A stretch of DNA of 17,749 nt from Nitrospinales bacterium (lineage in GTDB: Bacteria; Nitrospinota_A; UBA7883; JACRGQ01). The translations under genes were made by a program, and so were the position numbers. Each line of letters begins with the position of its first letter. The first letter of the stretch is position 1. The notes below the pieces were generated by a model. It made no database searches and was not told the origin of the DNA. It was given only the letters and a program-made list of their open reading frames with translations. Below are positions 1 through 6,692 of this stretch, one piece after another. The DNA is taken from positions 1-17,749 of the forward strand of contig JAHFEI010000011.1 in the NCBI GenBank assembly GCA_023248615.1, written 5' to 3'.

Positions 1-461
1 GTCTTGGTTTTCTTTGCCGCAGGCTTGGCCTTCTTGGCCTCTGGCTTCTCTTCCTGCTTAGCTCCCTCAGTCTTGCCCTGATCCGCAGCCTTCACCTTTT
101 TGGGGGCTGCCTTGCTCTTCTTCGGCTTTTCTACTCCCTTTAGGATAACCGTAACATGGGAAAACGGCTTCCTTATAACATCCACGCGACCACGTGACCG
201 GGCAAGCCTGCGCTTCATAACCGGCCCCTGATCCACAAAAATCGTCTCCACCAACATGTTGTCGGCATCGCCCATATTTTTGTTTTCCGCATTGGCCTTC
301 GCGCTGGCAATTAACTTACCAACTATCTTGGCTGTCGCTTTATTCGTAAACCGCAGGATATTCAGCGCATCGCCTACCTTCTTGCCGCGTACAAGATCCG
401 CAACCAGGCGCGCCTTCTGTGGCGACATCCTTGCGTACCTTACTACCGCTTTAGCTTCCAT
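1..461 (-). CDS. rplV: 50S ribosomal protein L22 (partial, 3' end beyond window)
   Basis: Reverse-strand translation from the ATG at 461 gives 153 codons with no stop before the window edge. L22 lines the peptide exit tunnel of the large ribosomal subunit. The first ~110 residues are a full L22 core: MEAKAVVRYARMSPQKARLV at the N-terminus, then the NILRFTNKATAKIVGKL helix, and the R-R-x-A-R-S-R-G-R loop that reaches the tunnel. After the core comes a low-complexity tail of at least 40 residues rich in Lys, Ala, Pro and Glu, longer than the usual 110-120-residue protein. A GAGAAGG ribosome-binding site lies about 6 bases before the ATG. In most bacteria rpsS lies just upstream in the S10 operon; here the upstream DNA is non-coding and carries a promoter, so rplV appears to start a transcription unit. 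Only the tail end and stop are missing. Confidence 0.95.
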   Translation of the reverse strand, partial: MEAKAVVRYARMSPQKARLVADLVRGKKVGDALNILRFTNKATAKIVGKLIASAKANAENKNMGDADNMLVETIFVDQGPVMKRRLARSRGRVDVIRKPFSHVTVILKGVEKPKKSKAAPKKVKAADQGKTEGAKQEEKPEAKKAKPAAKKTK

Positions 462-724
462 CTAATACCTTCTCGCCTTTCGCTAAAAACCAAGTCTTTT
501 CATTCCGTTTCCCGTTTAAGGGAAAACGTAAGTCTATTTAGGTATGGGTTGTTTGTCAAATATTTTTTTTGACTTTTATTCAACCAAGCCTTTTGTCCAT
601 GGCGACCCCGTGCCAAAACACCGCTTCGCCATGCACCCCTTACCCCGGCAGGCATTCCAGCCGGGACGGTGATTGTACCAAATTCCGCTCCCACTTCAAG
701 CGCTGAATATGCAATCATGTCGGG
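462..724. other. Divergent intergenic region rplV / ubiE
   Basis: This 263-base gap separates divergent rplV and ubiE. Besides the rplV promoter it holds two inverted repeats. CATGGCGA (598-605) pairs with TCGCCATG (626-633), with a nested GTG/CAC. CCCGGC (644-649) pairs with GCCGGG (660-665). They lie on the ubiE side of the rplV -35 box and could be operator-like or leader hairpins. No convincing plus-strand promoter for ubiE was found and no coding sequence is credible; in particular there is no rpsS remnant. Confidence 0.55.
531..559 (-). promoter_or_regulatory. Sigma70-type promoter for rplV
   Basis: On the minus strand, TTGACA (559-554) is separated by 17 bases from TAGACT (536-531). 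This is a perfect -35 box and a 4-of-6 -10 box at ideal spacing, about 70 bases before the rplV start codon. A small inverted repeat (CGTTTCCC / GGGAAAACG, 506-528) lies at the predicted transcription start. The promoter supports rplV as a first gene. Confidence 0.75.
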
Positions 725-1420
725 ATGGTTGAAAAAGACCCTGCAAAGATAGCGCGAATGTTTTCCGCAATTGCGCCCAGCTACGACCTTCTAAACCGGC
801 TTTTAAGCATGGGAGTGGACAAACGCTGGCGTAAGAAGGCGATACGCTGGCTCAGCCCTCGTGAAGGGATTTACCTGGATGTTGCCACCGGCACTTGCGA
901 CTTGGCGCTGGAGATAGCGCGTCAGTGCGCCTCCGCGAAAATAATAGGCGTGGATTTCAGCCACGAGATGCTGGTCGCCGGACAAAAGAAAATCAAAGGG
1001 GGCCAAATTCTTCTGGGCCGCGGAGACGCGCTTTCCATGCCTTTCGCAGACGCAACGTTTGAGGGGATAACATGCGCCTACGGAATCCGCAACTTCGTTG
1101 ACCTGCCAAAAGGGCTTAGGGAAATGGTGAGGACATTAAAACCGGGCGGGCAGGTTTCCATTTTGGAATTCACAACGCCAGCCAACCCGGTGATAAAAGC
1201 GCTGTACCTTTTTTACTTCACCAGACTTTTGCCGTACGTAGGCCGCTTGGTATCCGGCCACCCGGATGCATACACTTATCTTCCGGCCTCCGTAATGAAC
1301 TTCCCGGACAGGACAACACTGAAAAAGATTTTTGAGGATGCCGGGTTTGCGCAGGTCATGGTCACTCCGCTTACGTTCGGGATATGCGACCTGATAACCG
1401 CGCGCAAACCGCCGCCATGA
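725..1420 (+). CDS. ubiE: UbiE/MenG-type quinone C-methyltransferase
   Basis: This 231-residue protein is a class I SAM-dependent methyltransferase of the UbiE/MenG family, which C-methylates demethylmenaquinone (or the ubiquinone precursor) late in quinone synthesis. Family features are visible: the N-terminal FSAIAPSYDLLNRLLSMG segment (residues 13-30), SAM motif I LDVATGTCDLAL (51-62), GDALSMPFADATFE (about 101-114), and the YGIRNFVD and LKPGGQVSILEF segments. The ATG at 725 is the only in-frame start after a stop at 704, and it lacks a clear ribosome-binding site. The stop overlaps the next gene's start (ATGA), so it is the first gene of the ubiE-htrA-glnD unit. The sequence alone does not tell menaquinone from ubiquinone use; menG is the alternative name. 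Confidence 0.92.
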   Translation: MVEKDPAKIARMFSAIAPSYDLLNRLLSMGVDKRWRKKAIRWLSPREGIYLDVATGTCDLALEIARQCASAKIIGVDFSHEMLVAGQKKIKGGQILLGRGDALSMPFADATFEGITCAYGIRNFVDLPKGLREMVRTLKPGGQVSILEFTTPANPVIKALYLFYFTRLLPYVGRLVSGHPDAYTYLPASVMNFPDRTTLKKIFEDAGFAQVMVTPLTFGICDLITARKPPP

Positions 1421-2589
1421 AAAGGCCCCTGCTATTCCTTGCCGCCGCACTACTTCTTGCATCATGCGAGGCAAACCCACCGTCCACTTACTCCACCGGG
1501 ACATTGGGCGCTACCGCCCCCATCTCTGTCCGCACAAACGCCGACTTTAGGCGTATGGCGCGGGAATCGATGCCGGGAGTGGTTTACATCTACTCGCTAA
1601 AGAAGGAAGTAAACCCATCTTTTATTTCGCTTCTCTATTCCGGGATGGCGTTCCGAGGGGCGCTCGGCTATTGGCTACATTCGCTGGCGGCAAACAAATA
1701 TGTCGAGATAGGTTCCGGCTCCGGTTTTTTTATAAACAAACGGGGCTATATCCTCACCAATTTCCACGTAGTCGAAAATGCGGACAAGATAATAGTGAAA
1801 GCGAGGCTCGGTACGGCCCTTGTGCCGCTCTCCGGGCAGGACGGCATTCCAAATTACGCCACTCCTGTAGAGGTGGGAGAGGAAGCCGAAATCCTGGGCG
1901 GCGACCCGCTAAGCGATGTGGCGCTGATAAAGGTCAGCCCCGATTTCCGGTACAAGGCGTTGCCACTAGGCAATTCCGACGGGCTGGATGTGGGCGAGTG
2001 GGTGGCGGCGATAGGCAACCCGTATGATGTCGGGAAGACCTTTACGGCAGGCGTGGTAAGCGGTTTGCGGCGCGAGGATATAGGGATACTGGAGCTGGAA
2101 GACTTCATACAGACAGACGCCGCTATAAATCCCGGCAACAGCGGCGGCCCGCTGATAGACATCGACGGCAATGTGGTGGGAATCAATTCCGCCATATATT
2201 CCGAGGCGTCCGGAGTGGGGCTGGCCGTCCCCATAAATATCGCAAAGGCTATCCTCCCCAAGCTGGTAAATGGGGAGCGTATTGACCGCGGGATGCTGGG
2301 AGTTTCGCTGGAAGACCTCACGCCCCAAACTGCGGAGCGGCTTGGCGTGTCGGAAAGCGCTGGCGTGATGGTAATTATTGTGCAACAGGGGTCGCCGGCA
2401 CACCGTGCGGGCATACGCCCGCTGGATATTATCAACAGCCTGGACGGACAGGAGGTAAAACACTATTACGAACTGAAAAAAGCCATCGTGTCGCTTCCGG
2501 CTGGCATGCGCGTAAAGGTTGGTATAATCAGGAGCGGCAAAAACATGTCGATAGAAGTAAAACTTGGGCGGCTCGAAAGGAAATCATGA
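1417..2589 (+). CDS. HtrA/Deg-type serine protease, lipoprotein, one PDZ domain
   Basis: The protein has 390 residues from the ATG at 1417, which overlaps the ubiE stop as ATGA. An in-frame ATG at 1384 would put 11 residues before the signal peptide and is rejected. The N-terminus is a lipoprotein signal: a Lys/Arg start, a hydrophobic stretch and lipobox L-A-S-C with Cys17, followed by Glu18. The trypsin-like domain has the full triad: His117 in TNFHVVENA, Asp167 in DPLSDVALIKV and Ser242 in NPGNSGGPLID. One PDZ domain follows (about residues 285-380). HtrA proteins degrade or chaperone misfolded envelope proteins. This one should be lipid-anchored in the periplasm, whereas DegP is soluble and DegS has a membrane helix. 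A segment of about 35 residues (roughly 55-90) before the core may act like a regulatory LA-type loop. It is followed by glnD with another ATGA overlap. Confidence 0.92.
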   Translation: MKRPLLFLAAALLLASCEANPPSTYSTGTLGATAPISVRTNADFRRMARESMPGVVYIYSLKKEVNPSFISLLYSGMAFRGALGYWLHSLAANKYVEIGSGSGFFINKRGYILTNFHVVENADKIIVKARLGTALVPLSGQDGIPNYATPVEVGEEAEILGGDPLSDVALIKVSPDFRYKALPLGNSDGLDVGEWVAAIGNPYDVGKTFTAGVVSGLRREDIGILELEDFIQTDAAINPGNSGGPLIDIDGNVVGINSAIYSEASGVGLAVPINIAKAILPKLVNGERIDRGMLGVSLEDLTPQTAERLGVSESAGVMVIIVQQGSPAHRAGIRPLDIINSLDGQEVKHYYELKKAIVSLPAGMRVKVGIIRSGKNMSIEVKLGRLERKS

Positions 2590-5162
2590 CGCAGATTGAG
2601 GAACGCCAGGCAATGGTGAAAAACCTACGCGACCAGATGGAACAAAAACATTTGGCAGGCGCCGATGGGTTTGAAATATGCCATGCCTGGGCCGCTGCGG
2701 TGGACGGAATAATAGCCGAACTTTTCACCACCATTATCGGGAGCACGGAAGACCTGCCGTTTGCCCTGGCGGCGCTAGGCGGCTACGGTCGAAAAGAATT
2801 GAATCCGTATTCCGATATCGACCTGCTCTTTCTCTACGAGGAGGAGATCAGCCATGTGGAAGGTACGCTTCCGGGAAAAGTAATCCCGGCGCTTTGGGAT
2901 ATGGGATTTAAGGTGGGGCACGCCACACGCACGATTGACGACTGCATAAAAATCGCGCAACACGACAACATAAGCAAAACAAGCATGCTGGAAGCGCGCT
3001 ACCTGCTCGGCAAAAAAGAGGTGTTCGACCGTTTTGGATACCGCTTCAAAAAGTCTGTTGCATCAAAGCAGGTAGAAAGGTTTTTGCGCGAAAAGTGGGT
3101 GGAAACGCAACTGCGGCACGCAAAGTTCCACGACTCGTGCTTCCTTACCGAGCCGGACATAAAGGAATCGCCGGGTAGCCTGCGGGACTACCATGTGGCC
3201 CTGTGGGTGGCCATTGCCAGGTACGACGTGCGGGGGCTGGATGGACTGCTGGAGCGCGGGTTAACAGACCACGACGAAGTACACCTGGCGGAAAAAGCGG
3301 TGGGCTTCCTTTTGCGGTTACGCAACGACATCCATTTCCTCACCAAAAGCACGCATAACCAGCTCACCTACGGAATACAGCCGCGCGTAGCCGCCAGGCT
3401 CGGCTATTCCGGCGAGGGGGACAAGCCGGTCATCGACATGATGCGGGCGTACTACCGTAATGCGGAGATAATCCACCGCCTTTGCCAGTCGGTGCAGGAC
3501 CAGGCCAAACGCTACAGGACTAAAAGCCAGATGTTCTTCCTGAAGCTCCGCACCAAGGAACTGGCCCCCAACATATTTGCTGGCGAGGAAGAAATCTTCG
3601 TGAGGGACATTACAACGCAGGAACTGGCAGAAAACCCAAAAACGGTTTTCAGGATACTTTCCCTGATGGTGGAAAAGGAATTAACCCCGTCGGCAGGGCT
3701 TCGCAAAACGCTGGAAAAAGTGGGGACAACATGGAAACGGGAAAAGCCACCCTACACGGAACTGGGCCTGGGCTTGCGCTCGCTACTTGAAATGCCGGAA
3801 CCGGTAAAGGCGCTCCACCTGATGCGCGACGCAAAGTTGATGACCGCCGTGATACCGGAATTCCACGCCATCCGCTACCTCACCCCATTCGACCTGTACC
3901 ACAAGTTCACGGTGGCAGACCACTCGTTCCGCGCCATCAGCGAGTTCGACAACCTCAAGCGGAACGAAAAGCCGGAGTGCGACCTCTTGCGCGCCGTGTA
4001 CGAAGCAGAACCCCGGAAAGACCTGGTGCGGCTTGCCATCCTGTTGCACGACATCGGAAAGGGAGACGGTCACCACGCGGAAGAGGAAATGATAGACCCG
4101 GAAATAGTTGCGCGGCTGGGATACAGCCCCGAGGATGTGGCGACGGTGGAACGGCTTGTGGGACTGCACCTTTTGATGAACAGCGTGGCGCAACGGCGCG
4201 ACATACACGACTCCAGGACTATCCTGGAATTCTGCGAGAAGGTGGGGGACGAGAGTACGCTGAAACGGCTATACATGCTCACCTACGCCGATACCTGCGC
4301 GGTTGGGCCGGGCGTGTGGAACTCGTGGAAGGGGTCGTTGTTGAAAGAACTTTACGCGCTGGGCGCAACCTACTTCGAGGGAAAAGACCCGTTGCAGTGG
4401 CTCGCGCCGGGGCGCTTTATTCCCGAAGAAAAAATAACGCCGGAGCTGGCCCGGTTCATAAAAGGCATGCCGGACAAATATTTTTTCCTGCGCTCACCGG
4501 AAGAGGTGGTAGCAGACGGCGCCGTTTTCACGCGCTTTATGGAATCACAGCCGGTTGCCCTGGTCTCTTACAGCTTTACATCCGCCGAAGACCCGGGCGA
4601 GGTTACGCTTATCTCCAAAAACAGGCTTGGACTTTTGTTCAATGTCGTCGGCACGCTTTCCTCCAAGAATATAGACATACTCCAATCGCACATACTTACC
4701 CACAAGGAAGGGATAGCGGTGGACTTTTTTCGCGTGAACGGCCCAAACGGAAAACCGATAAACGATGTCGCCTTTTGGGAGCGGGTAAGCGCGGAAGTCA
4801 ACAAAGTGCTTGGCGGCGAAAAGCTGGTGGACGAACTGATGCGCGGCAGGACTAAGATGATAACGGCGCAACTTCATGCGCCGCAGGTGGATACGCAAGT
4901 AAGAGTGCTAAACGACATATCGTACGACCACACAGTGATAGAAACAGTTTGCCGCGACAGGCTGGGGCTTTTGTACGACGAAACGCGCCTGCTCAGCTCG
5001 CTAAACCTTGATATCGTCTCCGCCCGCATAGTCGCAGAGGGACATAAGGCGATGAACACATTTTACGTTTGCGAGCCGGGGGGACACAAGATATCGAACC
5101 CCGAACGGTTGGAAGAAATAAAGGCGGAAATCCGAAGGGCTATCGCCCACACCATTTTTTAG
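2586..5162 (+). CDS. glnD: PII uridylyltransferase / uridylyl-removing enzyme GlnD
   Basis: The 858-residue protein has the length and domain order of GlnD, the glutamine sensor that uridylylates and deuridylylates PII proteins. The nucleotidyltransferase signature GGYGRKELNPYSDIDL lies at residues 65-80, with metal-binding Asp77 and Asp79. The HD hydrolase domain shows LLHDIGKGDGHH with His488-Asp489 and His496-His497. Two C-terminal ACT domains, which sense glutamine, begin near residue 672 (KNRLGLLFNVVGTLSSKNID) and residue 785 (RDRLGLLYDETRLLSSLNLD). All catalytic motifs look intact. The ATG at 2586 overlaps the protease stop (ATGA), which suggests translational coupling. No PII gene (glnB/glnK) lies in the window. 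The gene ends 42 bases before the convergent alr. Confidence 0.96.
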   Translation: MTQIEERQAMVKNLRDQMEQKHLAGADGFEICHAWAAAVDGIIAELFTTIIGSTEDLPFALAALGGYGRKELNPYSDIDLLFLYEEEISHVEGTLPGKVIPALWDMGFKVGHATRTIDDCIKIAQHDNISKTSMLEARYLLGKKEVFDRFGYRFKKSVASKQVERFLREKWVETQLRHAKFHDSCFLTEPDIKESPGSLRDYHVALWVAIARYDVRGLDGLLERGLTDHDEVHLAEKAVGFLLRLRNDIHFLTKSTHNQLTYGIQPRVAARLGYSGEGDKPVIDMMRAYYRNAEIIHRLCQSVQDQAKRYRTKSQMFFLKLRTKELAPNIFAGEEEIFVRDITTQELAENPKTVFRILSLMVEKELTPSAGLRKTLEKVGTTWKREKPPYTELGLGLRSLLEMPEPVKALHLMRDAKLMTAVIPEFHAIRYLTPFDLYHKFTVADHSFRAISEFDNLKRNEKPECDLLRAVYEAEPRKDLVRLAILLHDIGKGDGHHAEEEMIDPEIVARLGYSPEDVATVERLVGLHLLMNSVAQRRDIHDSRTILEFCEKVGDESTLKRLYMLTYADTCAVGPGVWNSWKGSLLKELYALGATYFEGKDPLQWLAPGRFIPEEKITPELARFIKGMPDKYFFLRSPEEVVADGAVFTRFMESQPVALVSYSFTSAEDPGEVTLISKNRLGLLFNVVGTLSSKNIDILQSHILTHKEGIAVDFFRVNGPNGKPINDVAFWERVSAEVNKVLGGEKLVDELMRGRTKMITAQLHAPQVDTQVRVLNDISYDHTVIETVCRDRLGLLYDETRLLSSLNLDIVSARIVAEGHKAMNTFYVCEPGGHKISNPERLEEIKAEIRRAIAHTIF

Positions 5163-5170
5163 GGCATTTT

Positions 5171-5185
5171 AACCTCGATTCCGAA
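5171..5185. repeat. 15-base repeat, copy 1
   Basis: The sequence aacctcgattccgaa in the short glnD/alr convergent gap recurs exactly at 17693-17707 in the intergenic tail. Both copies are non-coding and lie just after a gene. An exact 15-base match could still be chance in a window this size. Confidence 0.4.
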
Positions 5186-5204
5186 AAAGATAAAGACGAG
5201 AGGC

Positions 5205-6305
5205 CTACCTGTACACCCGTTTGGTGCGCGACCCCACGCCGATGCGGCAGAAAATCTCGTACGAAATAGTTCCGGCAAGCTCCGCCCACTTCTCCACCGA
5301 CGTTTCTTCGTAGCCGCCACCAAGCAAAGTGACCTCATCACCAACCTTGGCGGCAGTGGCCCGGCTTAAATCAACCATAAAATCATCCATGCAGACGTTG
5401 CCTATAATCGGCACTATTTTATCGCCCACGATGGCGGCTCCCTTGTTTGAGAGCATGCGGTTCACGCCATCCGCATAGCCGCCTAGCACGACCCCCACCC
5501 TTTTTTTGCGCGGGGTGATGTAAGTGGCGTTATAGCCGACCCCTTCCCCCTGTGAAACTTCCTTCACGGAGATGAGGCGGCTGGTAACGGCCATCACAGG
5601 GCGGAACTCCACCCCCTTCACTTCCGCCGGCGGCGCGCCGTACAGCATGATTCCGGGGCGCACCATGGTGAAGTGGGAACTTTTGAAATTCAATATCGCG
5701 CCGCTATTCGCCGCGTGGATGTAGGCAGGTTTCAACCCGGCGCGTTTCGCCTCCCCTATTATCGCTTCAAACCGGCGTAACTGGTGCTCGGTCTGCGGTG
5801 ATTGCAGGTCGGTGGAGGAAGCAAGGTGGGTCATTATCCCCTCCACCTGGATGTTCTTCATTTTTTTTATCTGGGCAATCGCATCCCTGCTTTCCGCCAT
5901 GGCAAATCCCAGCCTGCTCATGCCGGTATCGAACTTCAGGTGTATTGGGATTTTCTTCCCTTTTTTCCTTCCTATGCGGTTAAGTTCCTTCGCCACTCCC
6001 AGCAGGTATACTGCCGGAGTCAGATGATACTTTACCGCATCCTCCGCCTGCTCCATGAACAAACCATCTAGGAGCAAAACCGGAGCCGCTATCCCGTCGC
6101 GCCGTAGCGCTATCCCCTCTTCCAGCGTGCCAATCCCCAGCATGGGAGCGCCCAGCTTCAACGCTTCCTCGGCGAGGCGAAGCATCCCGTGACCGTAAGC
6201 ATCCGCCTTTACTACAGGCAGTATGGCAACCTTCTCACCCACAATGGATTTAACTGCGTTGTAATTGTGGCGGAAGGCGGGAAGGTCAATACGCACGTTC
6301 AGCAC
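5205..6305 (-). CDS. alr: Alanine racemase
   Basis: This 366-residue PLP enzyme interconverts L- and D-alanine for peptidoglycan. The PLP lysine is Lys33 in VVKADAYGHG, the second catalytic base is Tyr258 in GVGYNATY, and the CMDDFMVD segment (305-312) and GGYADG loop are present. The start codon is GTG (6305-6303), preceded by GGGAG at 5 bases. It is the last gene of the minus-strand rpsF-to-alr cluster; dnaB-alr adjacency is common, but here decayed MNT/HEPN genes lie between the two. The gene converges on glnD with a 42-base gap and no clear terminator hairpin. Confidence 0.95.
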   Translation of the reverse strand: MLNVRIDLPAFRHNYNAVKSIVGEKVAILPVVKADAYGHGMLRLAEEALKLGAPMLGIGTLEEGIALRRDGIAAPVLLLDGLFMEQAEDAVKYHLTPAVYLLGVAKELNRIGRKKGKKIPIHLKFDTGMSRLGFAMAESRDAIAQIKKMKNIQVEGIMTHLASSTDLQSPQTEHQLRRFEAIIGEAKRAGLKPAYIHAANSGAILNFKSSHFTMVRPGIMLYGAPPAEVKGVEFRPVMAVTSRLISVKEVSQGEGVGYNATYITPRKKRVGVVLGGYADGVNRMLSNKGAAIVGDKIVPIIGNVCMDDFMVDLSRATAAKVGDEVTLLGGGYEETSVEKWAELAGTISYEIFCRIGVGSRTKRVYR

Positions 6306-6356
6306 AAGAACTCCCGCAGGGCGCCAAGTTTCGATTTGGTTGTAGAGAACGGTTGG

Positions 6357-6531
6357 CTACGATGCTTTTTTAATCGCATCAAGAAACCCTTTTGCCAAGG
6401 CTACAGACTCCCCCGCATCTTCCAATGATGGAACGGGGACTGAATCCCCCTCCCAGCATCTTCTCCGCGTCCGCAAGCGTTTCCTCGGCCTGCACAAAGC
6501 GGTATTGGTGGAGCGCATCATTATCCGTCAT
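6357..6531 (-). pseudogene. Decayed HEPN-domain gene (interior deleted)
   Basis: The ATG at 6531 opens a reading frame whose first ~34 residues (MTDNDALHQYRFVQAEE, then TLADAEKMLGGGFSPRSII) look like the N-terminus of a small HEPN protein of the type paired with MNT nucleotidyltransferases. The expected continuation (about N-R-A-Y-Y-A-M-F-Y) is missing. Instead, another frame carries SLEDAGESVALAKGFLDAIK, then KAS and a TAG at 6359-6357, which resembles the C-terminal helix of the same family. The junction lies near 6420-6435. The simplest reading is an internal frame-breaking deletion that removed most of the domain, including the HEPN catalytic region. The family assignment rests on remembered family patterns, not on a search. 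Confidence 0.55.
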
Positions 6532-6630
6532 ACCTGCACCCCCTCGGCCCGGATGTTTTTCACTATCGGACTCGCACGCGGACAACCTCTCCTTCAATTG
6601 CCGGGCTATTTCATAATCCTTTTGCTTCAT
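6528..6630 (-). pseudogene. Decayed MNT-type nucleotidyltransferase gene (interior deleted)
   Basis: A very good ribosome-binding site (AAGGAGA, 6644-6638, 7 bases away) precedes an ATG at 6630. The first 17 residues, MKQKDYEIARQLKERLS, resemble the start of small MNT nucleotidyltransferases. The frame then leaves the family, but the +1 frame reads RASPIVKNIRAEGVQV and stops at TGA (6530-6528), a typical C-terminus for that family. The roughly 70 central residues, including the GSxxRGxxxxxSDxD active site, are absent. The TGA overlaps the ATG of the HEPN remnant (ATGA), as expected of an intact two-gene module. It lies 62 bases after dnaB. In one frame the region also reads as a single open frame of 83 codons (6630-6379), which I regard as an accident of the deletions. 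Confidence 0.55.
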
Positions 6631-6637
6631 TGCCGCA

Positions 6638-6644
6638 TCTCCTT
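6638..6644 (-). promoter_or_regulatory. Strong ribosome-binding site of the MNT remnant
   Basis: AAGGAGA lies 7 bases before the ATG at 6630. It survived although the gene body did not, which helps show that this was once a real start. Confidence 0.6.
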
Positions 6645-6692
6645 TTTCCCATTACGCCTACCGCGCAGAAATCCAAACTCGATAGCGGACTA

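Larger units (their letters stand above)
6306..6692. other. dnaB-alr intergenic stretch without an intact gene
   Basis: This 387-base stretch between the dnaB stop and the alr start holds only the two collapsed MNT/HEPN genes (6357-6630) and short spacers of 62 and 51 bases. I see no terminator, insertion-sequence end or tRNA that would explain how the module arrived. Confidence 0.6.

Noticed and set aside
500..718. A 72-codon minus-strand frame upstream of rplV, considered as rpsS or a leader peptide gene
   Set aside because: No S19 motifs are present, and the rplV promoter lies inside it.
5163..5204. Bidirectional terminator between convergent glnD and alr
   Set aside because: Only a 4-base CTCG/CGAG pairing is visible, with no T-run.
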